A DNA stretch of 64,000 bases from contig NZ_CP022382.1 of assembly GCF_002302565.1 (NCBI RefSeq), positions 1,373,001 through 1,437,000 on the forward strand, written 5' to 3'. Positions 9,387 through 18,370 of this stretch are shown piece by piece. The stretch comes from Capnocytophaga canimorsus (GTDB taxonomy: Bacteria > Bacteroidota > Bacteroidia > Flavobacteriales > Flavobacteriaceae). The notes below the pieces were generated by a model. It made no database searches. It was not told the DNA's origin and saw only the letters and a program-made list of their open reading frames with translations. Numbering within the stretch: the stretch's first letter is position 1; every line of letters starts with the position of its first letter. The translations under genes were made by a program, and so were the position numbers.

Positions 9387-9437
9387 TCATTTAATTTTTA
9401 AATCTTTTAATCTTTTAAAACCTTAAACAAAAACGCA

Positions 9438-10799
9438 ATGAAAGTCAATTTCAATAACATAAAAAACGTATATTTCATCGGGATTGGTGGAATCGGAATG
9501 TCGGCATTGGCTCGTTATTTCAAAGCCATCGGAAAGAATGTCTGCGGATACGACCGAACACCAACAGAAATTACCGATACACTTGAAAACGAAGGAATTA
9601 AAGTCCACTTTACGGAAGATGAAGCAAATATCCCATCAGATTTCAAAAGTGTGGAAAATACTCTTATAGTGTACACACCTGCCGTCCCGAAAATGCACGT
9701 TGAACTTGTTTTCTTCCAAAAGAATGGTTATCAAGTTTTTAAGCGTTCCGAAATTTTAGGAATGATTACTGAAAATAGTTTTTGTTTAGCGGTGGCAGGA
9801 ACGCACGGAAAAACCACAACATCAAGCATTTTAGCTCATATTTTAGTGGAAAGTGGAGCTTCAGTAAGTGCTTTTTTAGGTGGAATTGCCGAAAATTTCA
9901 ACAGCAATTTAGTTCTTAACGGAAGTAAATTTACCGTTGTTGAAGCCGACGAATTTGACCGCTCTTTTTTAAGGTTATCTCCTGATATTGCGTGTATTAC
10001 TTCAATGGATGCTGACCATTTGGACATCTACGGAAGTAAAGAGGAATTTAAAAAAGGGTTTCGTGATTTTGCCGACAAAATTAAATCTGATGAAAATCGG
10101 ATTATATGTAACAGACTGAAAATAAACGGAAAAACATACGGATTGGAAGATAATTCTGATTTCAGCTTTCAAAATATTCGTATCGAAAATGGTTTGTATC
10201 ACTTTGATTTCCATTATGCAAACAACGTTCTTAAAAATTATGTGTTTCCAAAACCGGGCAGACACAATTTGTCGAACGCTTTGGCGGCGGTGGCGATGGG
10301 TGTACAAGCGGGGTTTCCTGCTGAAAAATTATTGTCCGCATTGGCAACTTTTAAAGGAGTAAAACGTCGATTTTCATACATCATCAAAGAAAAGAATTTC
10401 GTTTTTATTGACGACTATGCACATCACCCATCGGAAATCAATGCACTTTTCCAAGCGGTGGACGAAATGTATCCAAAAATTGAAAAAACCATTGTTTTTC
10501 AGCCTCATTTGTTTACTCGAACTCGCGATTTTATGGACGAATTTGCAGAGAGTTTATCCAAATTTGACGATGTAGTGTTGTTGGATATTTATCCTGCAAG
10601 AGAGTTGCCCATTGAAGGAATCACATCAGAAGTGTTGTTAGAAAAAATTCAAAGTAAACAGAAAGTTTTGGTTTCAAAATCGGACTTAATTCCGTTACTG
10701 ACCAAAAAACAGCCCAAGTTATTGCTTACTGTTGGAGCAGGTGACATCGGAGCGGAAGTTGAGAAAATTAAAAAGATGTTGATAAAATGTTGCGCGTAA
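9438..10799 (+). CDS. murC: UDP-N-acetylmuramate-L-alanine ligase MurC
   Basis: First of the Mur ligases, joining L-Ala to UDP-MurNAc in the cytoplasm. It is 453 residues, as expected. The N-terminal GIGGIGMSALA (about 16-26) binds the UDP part, GTHGKTTTSS (about 121-130) is the ATP P-loop, EADEFDRSF and TSMDADHLDIYG mark the central domain, and the C-terminal domain has DDYAHHPSE and FQPHLFTRT. The last 13 bases overlap the start of ftsQ, implying translational coupling. No ddl gene lies between murC and ftsQ, unlike in Escherichia coli. Confidence 0.97.
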   Translation: MKVNFNNIKNVYFIGIGGIGMSALARYFKAIGKNVCGYDRTPTEITDTLENEGIKVHFTEDEANIPSDFKSVENTLIVYTPAVPKMHVELVFFQKNGYQVFKRSEILGMITENSFCLAVAGTHGKTTTSSILAHILVESGASVSAFLGGIAENFNSNLVLNGSKFTVVEADEFDRSFLRLSPDIACITSMDADHLDIYGSKEEFKKGFRDFADKIKSDENRIICNRLKINGKTYGLEDNSDFSFQNIRIENGLYHFDFHYANNVLKNYVFPKPGRHNLSNALAAVAMGVQAGFPAEKLLSALATFKGVKRRFSYIIKEKNFVFIDDYAHHPSEINALFQAVDEMYPKIEKTIVFQPHLFTRTRDFMDEFAESLSKFDDVVLLDIYPARELPIEGITSEVLLEKIQSKQKVLVSKSDLIPLLTKKQPKLLLTVGAGDIGAEVEKIKKMLIKCCA

Positions 10800-11503
10800 A
10801 AAAAATATTAAAAATACTGGTAATCATAACATTACCAATTTCTCTTCAGGCTTTTGCCTCATCGAGGAATTATTTACGCTCGGTAAAAGAAGTTAAAGTG
10901 GTATATTTGGGCTCGGAAAATATGTACGTAACCGATCAGGCTATTCGAAAGTTGCTTTTCAAGCAGCCTCACAACGAAATACGGCTAAAAACTTTGGATA
11001 TTTTCAACTTGGAACAGCTACTTAATGCGCACGTTATGGTTGAAAATTCGGAAATTTTCCATACCATTGACGGAGAAGTAGAAATAAAAGTAAAACAACG
11101 TCAGCCCATCGGGCGCATATACGAAAACGGAAAATTTTTCTATATGGACACCCAAGGAATGCAAATGCCACTCTCACAAAACTACTCGGCAAGAGTGCCA
11201 CTAGTGTTGGGAGATGTCAATAAAGCCTATTGGGATACCACTTTTAAGGTATTGCAATTTATTGGAGAAGATGATTTTTTATCAAAGAACATCATAGAAA
11301 TAAAAGTCAAGGCTAACGGAGAGTACGAATTCAGAATGCGAATCCCTGACTTTATCGTACTCTTAGGGAAAGCTGAGGACCTAGAGCTAAAAAAGGCAAA
11401 TCTGAAAGCATTTTACAAAAAAATGGAGAAAGAAAAAGCCTTAAATACGTACAAAACCGTAAATTTAAAGTACGCAAACCAAGTGATTTGTATTAGAAAT
11501 TAA
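10787..11503 (+). CDS. ftsQ: Cell-division protein FtsQ/DivIB
   Basis: A 238-residue bitopic inner-membrane protein of the divisome. It has a short basic N-terminus and a membrane helix at about residues 6-25. The periplasmic part carries a POTRA-like stretch (YLGSENMYVTDQAIRKLLF) and the beta domain around KVKQRQPIGRIYENGKFFYMD, a signature of flavobacterial FtsQ. Sequence conservation in this family is weak, so the call rests on that motif plus the position between murC (13-base overlap) and ftsA (21-base gap). It would link FtsL/FtsB and the septal synthase to the Z-ring. Confidence 0.9.
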   Translation: MLRVKKILKILVIITLPISLQAFASSRNYLRSVKEVKVVYLGSENMYVTDQAIRKLLFKQPHNEIRLKTLDIFNLEQLLNAHVMVENSEIFHTIDGEVEIKVKQRQPIGRIYENGKFFYMDTQGMQMPLSQNYSARVPLVLGDVNKAYWDTTFKVLQFIGEDDFLSKNIIEIKVKANGEYEFRMRIPDFIVLLGKAEDLELKKANLKAFYKKMEKEKALNTYKTVNLKYANQVICIRN

Positions 11504-11524
11504 AACAATTAAAGACAAAACAAA

Positions 11525-12916
11525 GTGACAAACAACGATATGAAAAACAAACAATACTATGTAGGATTAGACATAGGAACCACCAAAATCGTTGCTATGA
11601 TTGGTGAAAAAAACGAATTTGGCAAGATACGTATCTTAGGCTATGGGCAATCCAAAAGCGAAGGCATCAACAAGGGGGTTGTACACAACATCACCAAAAC
11701 AATACAATCCATCTTACAAGCCATAAAAGATGCTCAAGACAGAACCGGACTGATTATCAAAGATGTTGAAGTAGGCATTGCGGGGCAACATATTTTGAGT
11801 ATGCAACACAGTGATTACATCACACGCTCTAACCCAGAACAAGTCATTGATGAGGAGGATATACAAAAGCTAATAAATCAAGTATATAGCTTAGGAATGC
11901 AACCTGGTCAGGAAATCATTCACGTGCTTCCGCAAGAATATAAAGTGGACGGACAAGCCGAAATCAAAGAGCCCATCGGAATGGAGGGTTCACGCCTAGA
12001 GGCTTCTTTTCACTTGGTTATCGGTCAGATGAGTTCTATTCGCAATATTGGGCGATGCGTTAAAAGTGCAGGATTGAACTTGGTAAAACTCACTCTAGAG
12101 CCTCTGGCTTCTGCCGAATCCGTTTTAAGCGAAGAAGAAAAAGAAGCTGGGGTAGCGTTAGTAGATATCGGAGGAGGCACCACCGATGTAGCCATTTTTA
12201 AAGATGGTATCATTCGGCATACCGCGGTAATTCCAATGGGAGGTAACGTGATTACAGATGATATCAAGGAAGGATGTGCCATTTTGGGTAAATATGCCGA
12301 ATTGCTCAAGGTGCGCTTCGGCTCGGCTTGGCCTGGTGAAAATAAAGAGAATGAAATGGTTGCTATTCCTGGAATTAAAGGAAAAGAACCGAAAGAAATT
12401 TCAGTAAAAAATCTTTCGAAAATCATTTATGCACGTATGGTTAACATCCTCGAAGCCATAAATAACGTCATCAAAAATTATGGTCACGACGAGCAAAAGA
12501 AAAAACTTTTTGCAGGAATTGTGCTCACCGGAGGCGGCAGTCAACTCAAACACATCAAACAACTTGCCGAATATGTTACAGGAATGGATGTGCGCATCGG
12601 CTATCCTAACGAGCACTTAGCAGGAGAATCGGATGAGCGTATTGCTTCACCTGTCTACGCCACCTCTATCGGACTGGTTATGAGCGCCATTAAAAGCCAC
12701 GAAATACAAAAAAGTGAACTATTTCCTATCTATGAGGATAAAATAGAACACCCCGTAGCTTTATCAGAAACGCCAGTGGAAGAGCAACCCCTCCCCCAAG
12801 AGGAAGACTCTCTATTTGAAGAGGAAAAAGAGAAGAAAAAATATGGATTACTCGACAAAATGATAAACAACTCATTTGTTGACCGATTGAAAAAAATGTT
12901 AGATAGTGCAGAATAA
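11525..12916 (+). CDS. ftsA: Cell-division actin homologue FtsA
   Basis: Actin-fold ATPase that tethers FtsZ to the inner membrane and recruits later divisome proteins. The first phosphate loop is GLDIGTTKI near the N-terminus and the second is LVDIGGGTTDVAIF; the adenosine motif is VLTGGGSQL. The C-terminal tail, after an acidic linker, ends in the amphipathic helix FVDRLKKML, the usual membrane-targeting sequence. The longest frame begins at a GTG (11525); an ATG five codons later (11540) gives a start directly before the first strand and may be the true one. 463 residues, slightly long for the family because of the linker. It lies between ftsQ and ftsZ. Confidence 0.96.
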   Translation: MTNNDMKNKQYYVGLDIGTTKIVAMIGEKNEFGKIRILGYGQSKSEGINKGVVHNITKTIQSILQAIKDAQDRTGLIIKDVEVGIAGQHILSMQHSDYITRSNPEQVIDEEDIQKLINQVYSLGMQPGQEIIHVLPQEYKVDGQAEIKEPIGMEGSRLEASFHLVIGQMSSIRNIGRCVKSAGLNLVKLTLEPLASAESVLSEEEKEAGVALVDIGGGTTDVAIFKDGIIRHTAVIPMGGNVITDDIKEGCAILGKYAELLKVRFGSAWPGENKENEMVAIPGIKGKEPKEISVKNLSKIIYARMVNILEAINNVIKNYGHDEQKKKLFAGIVLTGGGSQLKHIKQLAEYVTGMDVRIGYPNEHLAGESDERIASPVYATSIGLVMSAIKSHEIQKSELFPIYEDKIEHPVALSETPVEEQPLPQEEDSLFEEEKEKKKYGLLDKMINNSFVDRLKKMLDSAE

Positions 12917-12942
12917 AACAAAAAATTAAAGTAATAACAATT

Positions 12943-14853
12943 ATGAGTACAAATACGAACCCAATGGAAGGCTTTTCTTTTGATTTACCCAAAAATAAAA
13001 GCAATGTAATTAAAGTGATTGGTATTGGTGGCGGTGGCGGAAACGCGGTTAATCATATGCACGTTGAAGGCATAAAAGGTGTGGATTATGTAATTTGTAA
13101 CACCGACGCTCAAGCCCTTGAAAATAGCCCAGTTACTAATAAAATTCAATTAGGAGTTTCCTTAACCGAAGGATTAGGCGCTGGTGCAAACCCCGAGGTG
13201 GGTGAAAAAGCTGCCGAAGAAAGCTTGGAGCAAATCCGTAAAATGCTAGAAACTAACACTAAAATGGTTTTTATCACCGCAGGAATGGGTGGTGGTACGG
13301 GTACAGGAGCTGCTCCGGTTATCGCTAAATTAGCAAAGGATATGGGTATTCTTACTGTGGGTATTGTTACCTCGCCTTTTGCTTATGAAGGAAAAAAACG
13401 AAGCGACCAAGCCCAAGCAGGTATCGAAAAGCTACGCAAAAACGTAGATTCCCTCATCGTTATTAACAACAACAAATTAGCTGAAATTTATGGTGATTTG
13501 GGCATCAAAGAAAGCTATGCAAAGGCTGACGAAATTTTGCTTAAAGGCGCCAAAGGTATGGCAGAGGTAATTAGTAAACACTATATTATCAATATTGACT
13601 TACACGATGCTCGTACCGTTTTAGAAAACGGAGGCACAGCGATAATGGGTTCAGCAATAGCCGATGGCGAAAACAGAGCTGCCGACGCCATTATGGGCGC
13701 TTTAAATTCTCCTCTTTTGAATGACAACCGCATTGTAGGGGCTAAAAATGCGTTACTGCTTATCGTTTTCGGTAAGAAACAAGCCTCACAGCGCGAAGTA
13801 GAAGAAATTAACAATTACATTCAAATGCAAGCGGGCGAAAATATGACTGATATCATTATGGGAATTGGAGAAGACGAAAGCTTAGGAGATGCCCTTTCCG
13901 TTACAGTAATCGCCACTGGATTTGACGCCGATCAGCAACACAAGATAGTAAATACCGACCCCAAAAAGATTATCCATACCCTTGATGAAGAGCAAGTGGC
14001 TATGCACGATTTAACCACTCGTAGCCCTTACCAGCAAACCGTGATGGGACTTGATTTTGATATGCCTCGTTTTGAAAACAGAGAGGAAGCGACACCAACT
14101 CAACAGCCTCAAGTCTCTTTTGAGAGTAATCCTGCAGCCCAAAAAGTTGAAAGCAAACGCTTTTCACCGCAACAGGAAGCCCTTTTCAACATTGGGGTAC
14201 AATACGAATTAGTTCGAGTAGAAAATCAAGAATTCCACATCATTGATAAACCTTCTGAACCCGAAGTAAAACCTACTGTGGTAAAACAGCCTCAAACCAT
14301 AAAAACCACAGTACAGCAAAGCTCTAATACCGAAACCATTTATAAAGAACCTGAAAAACCTCAAACGGTAGTATTTAACTTGGTAGAGGAAAAAACCACA
14401 ATACCAGCACCTAAAAAGGAATTAAGCATTCCTCAACCAGAAATCAATCAAAACGGACAAATCGTTCATTCCTTAGAAGACTATATGGAATTTGAAGAAA
14501 AACTTTCAAAAGCCGATATAAATACAAACAGCATTATAAAGGAAAACGAATTATATCAAGAACAAAAAGAATCTGATATTTCTTTTGAAGTAAAGATTGA
14601 TGAAAATGGGCAAACTCGTATTTTTGACGATGTTGAAAAAGAGACCATTGACCCTATGAATAGCACCATATCAGAAGTTTTACGCACCCGTACCCGACCC
14701 AATGTACTGAAAACCTATAATCACAAATTCAACATTTCGGGACAAAGTGAATTTGAAGAAAAAAAACCTTCACGTATGTCTTTTGGAGTGGACAGCTCTG
14801 GAGAAATTCAAATCAGAACCAATAATTCTTACCTACACGACAATGTAGACTAA
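12943..14853 (+). CDS. ftsZ: Cell-division tubulin homologue FtsZ
   Basis: The GTPase that forms the division Z-ring. The 636-residue length is typical of Bacteroidota FtsZ, which have a linker of about 300 residues instead of about 50. The GTPase core includes [14 protein letters not shown] near residue 28 and the tubulin signature [10 protein letters not shown] (116-125), then NNKLAEIYG and the T7-loop region. Residues from about 375 onward are a low-complexity Glu/Gln/Pro/Lys linker, followed by the C-terminal peptide region ending [10 protein letters not shown], which takes the place of the canonical FtsA-binding tail. It is the last dcw gene; an intrinsic terminator follows 10 bases after the stop. 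Confidence 0.97.
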   Translation: MSTNTNPMEGFSFDLPKNKSNVIKVIGIGGGGGNAVNHMHVEGIKGVDYVICNTDAQALENSPVTNKIQLGVSLTEGLGAGANPEVGEKAAEESLEQIRKMLETNTKMVFITAGMGGGTGTGAAPVIAKLAKDMGILTVGIVTSPFAYEGKKRSDQAQAGIEKLRKNVDSLIVINNNKLAEIYGDLGIKESYAKADEILLKGAKGMAEVISKHYIINIDLHDARTVLENGGTAIMGSAIADGENRAADAIMGALNSPLLNDNRIVGAKNALLLIVFGKKQASQREVEEINNYIQMQAGENMTDIIMGIGEDESLGDALSVTVIATGFDADQQHKIVNTDPKKIIHTLDEEQVAMHDLTTRSPYQQTVMGLDFDMPRFENREEATPTQQPQVSFESNPAAQKVESKRFSPQQEALFNIGVQYELVRVENQEFHIIDKPSEPEVKPTVVKQPQTIKTTVQQSSNTETIYKEPEKPQTVVFNLVEEKTTIPAPKKELSIPQPEINQNGQIVHSLEDYMEFEEKLSKADINTNSIIKENELYQEQKESDISFEVKIDENGQTRIFDDVEKETIDPMNSTISEVLRTRTRPNVLKTYNHKFNISGQSEFEEKKPSRMSFGVDSSGEIQIRTNNSYLHDNVD

Positions 14854-14862
14854 GTAAAGCTT

Positions 14863-14899
14863 AAAAAAGGCGGAAAATTTTCAATTTTCCGCCTTTTTT
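14863..14899 (+). terminator. Intrinsic terminator after ftsZ
   Basis: A perfect inverted repeat with arms AAAAAAGGCGGAAAATT and AATTTTCCGCCTTTTTT around a 3-base loop, with a T-run in the right arm. It closes the dcw transcript; being symmetric it may also stop antisense transcription. Confidence 0.92.
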
Positions 14900-15007
14900 A
14901 TTGGCATCTTAATACTGCATATACAGAAATCATTTAAATACAACAATCTTAGAAATTAAATTCTAAATTGATTAAGTTATTTTTATTCAATTTTTTCACT
15001 TGAAAAA

Positions 15008-15184
15008 TCAAATCATTTTTTGAAATTGAGAAGGTGTCATTCCGAATTCTTTTTTGAAAAGACGTGTAAAATAATTAGCGTTTTCAAAACCACAAGCATC
15101 AGCGATTTCAGCCATTGACATATTACTATTTTGAAGCATCCTTTTGGCTTTGGTCAGCCTTACTTTACCAATATAAGATGCTTG
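15008..15184 (-). pseudogene. Relic of an AraC-family regulator (C-terminal DNA-binding half only)
   Basis: Reading the minus strand from 15184 to 15008 gives 58 codons, open between two stops, that spell the second helix-turn-helix of an AraC/XylS regulator: YIGKVRLTKAKRML, then MAEIADACGFENANYFTRLF and FKKEFGMTPSQF. No start codon and no upstream domain remain; at 15185 the frame meets a stop and the sequence becomes pyrimidine-rich low-complexity DNA. It is a truncated, non-functional remnant. Residue-level conservation is still very good, so the loss is probably recent. It has been overlooked easily because it is shorter than usual gene-calling cut-offs. Confidence 0.8.
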
Positions 15185-15288
15185 TTACTTGGTTCTTATT
15201 CCTTTATCCTTTAAACTTTTCACTTTAAACTTTATCCTTTTTACTTGACCCTTTCTCCTTAAAACTTGATTCTTGTTGCTTTATCTTT
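15185..15288. repeat. Pyrimidine-rich low-complexity region upstream of gltX
   Basis: About 100 bases built of recurring words such as ACTTTAAACTTT, CTTTATCCTTT and ACTTGATTCTTG. Several of these occur in reverse complement downstream of gltX; for example ACTTGATTCTT at 15264-15274 matches AAGAATCAAGT at 16899-16909. No reading frame of note. Confidence 0.7.
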
Positions 15289-15296
15289 TATCTTTG
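15266..15296 (+). promoter_or_regulatory. gltX promoter
   Basis: TTG at 15266-15268, a 20-base spacer, then TATCTTTG at 15289-15296, an exact match to the Bacteroidota TTG-N(18-23)-TAnnTTTG promoter. It lies 26 bases before the gltX ATG. The -33 element lies inside the low-complexity repeat. Confidence 0.75.
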
Positions 15297-15322
15297 TCGC
15301 TTGTTTTTAAAGTAGCAGCAAA

Positions 15323-16843
15323 ATGTCAAAAAAAGTTCGTGTTCGTTTTGCTCCAAGTCCTACAGGAGCATTACATATTGGAGGGGTTCGTACCGCTTTA
15401 TTTAATTATTTATTTGCTAAAAAACACGGTGGTGATTTTCTATTACGTATTGAAGATACCGACCAAAACAGATATGTTGAAGGCGCTGAGAAATACATTA
15501 TTGACGCCTTAAATTGGTGCGGAATTCCGTATGATGAAGGGGTTGGAAAAGAAGGAAAACACGCCCCTTACCGCCAAAGTGAGCGCAAGGCAATTTACAA
15601 ACAATATGCCGAAACCCTCATTAAAAACGGATGGGCTTACTATGCTTTTGACACAGCAGAATCTTTGGAAAACCAACGAAAAAGCCACGAAGAAGCTGGT
15701 AAAACATTCATCTACAACTGGCACAACCGCCAAAAATTAGCCAACTCGTTAGCATTATCCGCCGAAGAAACCCAAAAAAGACTCGAACGTGGCGATGATT
15801 ACGTTATTCGTTTTAAAATGCCAGAGCAAGAAATCCTTCATATGCACGACCTCATCCGAGGAGAAGTAGTGGTGGACACTCAAACCCTTGATGATAAGAT
15901 ACTTTTCAAAAGCGATGGTATGCCTACCTACCATTTAGCAAACATTGTGGACGACCACCTAATGGAAATTTCACACGTTATCCGTGGGGAAGAATGGTTA
16001 CCTTCACTCCCCTTACACCTGCTTTTGTATCGTGCTTTTGGATGGGAAGCCCCCACATTTGCACACCTTCCGCTGATTTTAAAACCCGTAGGAAACGGAA
16101 AGCTCAGCAAACGCGACGGACAAAAACTCGGTTTCCCCGTTTTTCCAATGCAATGGAAAGATGCCTCATCAGGCGATATTTTAAAAGGATTTAAAGAAGA
16201 AGGCTACTTACCTGAAGCTCTCATCAACTTTTTAGCTCTTTTAGGCTGGAATCCAGGCAATGATACCGAACTATTCTCCATCGAGCAGTTGATAACATTA
16301 TTTGATTTAGAACGCGTTCATAAAGCTGGTGCTCGTTTTGACCCCGAAAAAATAAAATGGTTCAATCATCAATATCTACAACAAAAACCAGTAAATGAAC
16401 TCGCTGAAGACTTCCGAAAAATACTTGAAGAAAAAAACATCAAAACCGAAAATGCGGTTATTGAAAAAGTAATCCAACTCATCAGAGAACGCGCCTCTTT
16501 TGTAGCCGATTTTTGGGATTTGAGCAGCTTCTTTTTCGTAGCACCATCACATTATGATGAAAAAGCCCTAAAAAAACAATGGAAAGAAAACACAGCAGAA
16601 ATATTCCGTGAGGTAACTAATTTACTGCGAAATTCAGAAAATTTCACCTCCGAACCTCTTGAAGCTTTGGTTAAAAACTATATCGAAGCCCATAAATACG
16701 GACTCGGACAAGTGATGCCCCCTTTACGTTTAGCATTAGTGGGGGAAATGAAAGGTCCGCATATTTTTGATATTATGGAAATCATTGGCAAAGAAGAAAC
16801 CATCAGCCGACTACTTCGTTTTTTAGAAAAAGCGGAAGGGTAA
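15323..16843 (+). CDS. gltX: Glutamate-tRNA ligase
   Basis: Class I aminoacyl-tRNA synthetase charging tRNA-Glu in the cytoplasm. 506 residues, of normal length. The HIGH-type motif appears in PSPTGALHIGG (about 11-21), followed by LRIEDTDQNRYVEG; the KMSKS-type loop is KLSKRDG (about 261-267). The C-terminal anticodon-binding domain is present in full. It is monocistronic by appearance: own promoter at 15266-15296, repeats on both sides, and convergent to the sigma-54 activator gene. Whether it also charges tRNA-Gln cannot be judged from the sequence. Confidence 0.97.
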   Translation: MSKKVRVRFAPSPTGALHIGGVRTALFNYLFAKKHGGDFLLRIEDTDQNRYVEGAEKYIIDALNWCGIPYDEGVGKEGKHAPYRQSERKAIYKQYAETLIKNGWAYYAFDTAESLENQRKSHEEAGKTFIYNWHNRQKLANSLALSAEETQKRLERGDDYVIRFKMPEQEILHMHDLIRGEVVVDTQTLDDKILFKSDGMPTYHLANIVDDHLMEISHVIRGEEWLPSLPLHLLLYRAFGWEAPTFAHLPLILKPVGNGKLSKRDGQKLGFPVFPMQWKDASSGDILKGFKEEGYLPEALINFLALLGWNPGNDTELFSIEQLITLFDLERVHKAGARFDPEKIKWFNHQYLQQKPVNELAEDFRKILEEKNIKTENAVIEKVIQLIRERASFVADFWDLSSFFFVAPSHYDEKALKKQWKENTAEIFREVTNLLRNSENFTSEPLEALVKNYIEAHKYGLGQVMPPLRLALVGEMKGPHIFDIMEIIGKEETISRLLRFLEKAEG

Positions 16844-16850
16844 GTGGGGA

Positions 16851-16880
16851 AGGATAAAGGATAAAGGATAAAGGATAAAG
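16851..16880 (+). repeat. Heptamer tandem repeat (AGGATAA)x4
   Basis: Four exact copies of the 7-base unit AGGATAA (16851-16878) plus two bases, starting 7 bases after the gltX stop. Copy number of such arrays can vary between strains. Confidence 0.9.
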
Positions 16881-17069
16881 TAACAAAAGCCAAGTCATAA
16901 GAATCAAGTACGATTGACCGATAGCCGTTAGCTATTGACTATTAACTGAAAACCATTCACTAATTACCAAAAGCTTTGCCCCTTTGAAGGGGGCAGTTCA
17001 AAGAGTAGGAATATTTTTAGAAGAAGGGCAAAGTGTAAAGCATAAAGTAACAAAAACCAAATACGATTG
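16875..17069. repeat. Degenerate direct repeats and hairpins between gltX and the sigma-54 activator
   Basis: A 19-base word occurs at 16875-16893 and 17042-17060 with one mismatch (ATAAAGTAACAAAA(G/A)CCAA), each followed by TACGATTG (16909-16916, 17062-17069). Between them are a small dyad ATAGC-CGTTA-GCTAT and a GC-rich hairpin at 16977-16995 (TGCCCCTT/AAGGGGGCA). The region codes for nothing recognisable. The hairpin could terminate one or both of the convergent genes, but it lacks a T-run. Confidence 0.65.
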
Positions 17070-17093
17070 GCTAAAAGCTCTGTTCGCTAATAG

Positions 17094-18353
17094 TTATAAA
17101 TCCAAATCGTATTGCTTGATTTTACGATAAAGGGTGCGTTCAGAGATTCCTAACTCTTTAGCAGCCTCTTTACGTTTGCCTTCATTACGTTCCAAAGCCT
17201 TGATAATAAGTTCGCGTTCTTTATCTTGCAAAGAGAGTATTTCTTCTTCTATATCCTCCACATAATCATAATCTTGCGTTTGTGGCAGTTTAACCCCAGA
17301 AGATTTAGGTTCATTTACAGCAATGATAGATACGGCGGGGCTTGGCTCAGAAAAATCTGGAGTTTCGCCGTAAATTTTATGAATAAGGGTTTTATTTTCA
17401 TCTTGCACTTTTTGCGAATTTCCGTGCTGTAGCAATTCCAAAGTAAGCTTTTTAAGGTCGTTCAAATCGTTTTTCATATCGAACAAAACCTTATAAAGAA
17501 TTTCTCGCTCACTACCAAAATCACTTTCGGAGCGATTGGTTGCCGTCACCATAGGAAGATGTGCCCCTTCATCGGGCAAATACGAGCGTAAAGTAGCGAC
17601 TCCTATCTCCCGTTTTTGCTCCAAAACCGATATTTGCTCGGCGACGTTTCTAAGTTGGCGTATGTTCCCCGCCCAATGATAATGAGTAAGCATTTGAGCG
17701 GCATCATCAGTAAGTTTAATCGTCGGCATTTTATATTTTTGAGCAAAATCGGAAGCAAACTTTCTGAAAAGCAGATACACATCGTCTTTACGTTCGCGCA
17801 GTGGCGGAAGATGGATTTCAACGGTACTCAATCGATAGTATAAGTCCTCACGAAAACGCCCTTTTTTTATAGCATCAAACATATTAACGTTAGTTGCAGC
17901 TACAATACGAACGTTGGTTTTCTGCACCACCGACGAGCCTACTTTTATAAACTCGCCATTTTCAAGTACACGCAACAAACGCACTTGTGTGGTTAAAGGC
18001 AACTCCCCTACTTCATCTAAGAAAATGGTACCCCCGTCAGCCTCCTCAAAATACCCACTACGAGTAGCTGTTGCCCCAGTAAAAGCACCTTTTTCGTGAC
18101 CAAACAACTCCGAATCAATGGTTCCTTCAGGAATAGCCCCGCAATTCACAGCTATGTATTTTCCGTGTTTTCGGTGAGAAAGCGAGTGAATAATACGCGG
18201 AATAGCTTCCTTCCCCACACCGCTTTCGCCCGTAACCAAAACGGAAATATCAGTAGGTGCTACTTGAATGGCTTTTTCTATGGCACGATTGAGTTTCAAA
18301 TCATTACCTATAATACCAAAACGCTGCTTTATGGTTTGAATGTTGTATTCCAT
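17094..18353 (-). CDS. Sigma-54-dependent transcriptional activator (NtrC type, no receiver domain)
   Basis: A 419-residue AAA+ bacterial enhancer-binding protein that would remodel sigma-54 RNA polymerase. The central domain begins almost at the N-terminus: Walker A GESGVGKE (43-50), the sigma-54 contact loop GAFTGA (89-94), and Walker B TIFLDE (109-114). A less conserved linker follows, and the C-terminal Fis-type helix-turn-helix (KRKEAAKELGISERTLYRKI) lies at about 385-415. No receiver, GAF or PAS sensor precedes the AAA+ core, so its activity may be set by level or by partner proteins. The DUF4254 gene lies 17 bases upstream on the same strand. In Flavobacteriia such activators are common, but the target regulon is not visible here. 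Confidence 0.93.
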   Translation of the reverse strand: MEYNIQTIKQRFGIIGNDLKLNRAIEKAIQVAPTDISVLVTGESGVGKEAIPRIIHSLSHRKHGKYIAVNCGAIPEGTIDSELFGHEKGAFTGATATRSGYFEEADGGTIFLDEVGELPLTTQVRLLRVLENGEFIKVGSSVVQKTNVRIVAATNVNMFDAIKKGRFREDLYYRLSTVEIHLPPLRERKDDVYLLFRKFASDFAQKYKMPTIKLTDDAAQMLTHYHWAGNIRQLRNVAEQISVLEQKREIGVATLRSYLPDEGAHLPMVTATNRSESDFGSEREILYKVLFDMKNDLNDLKKLTLELLQHGNSQKVQDENKTLIHKIYGETPDFSEPSPAVSIIAVNEPKSSGVKLPQTQDYDYVEDIEEEILSLQDKERELIIKALERNEGKRKEAAKELGISERTLYRKIKQYDLDL

Positions 18354-18370
18354 TGGATAAACTATTCCGA

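Noticed and set aside
9484..12921. Many 60-130-codon frames on the opposite strand of murC, ftsA and ftsZ
   Set aside because: They are shadows of conserved coding sequence: the plus-strand frames carry catalytic motifs over the same bases and the shadows match nothing.
15273..16194. Alternative frames overlapping gltX on both strands
   Set aside because: gltX has complete HIGH and KLSKR motifs and accounts for the whole region.
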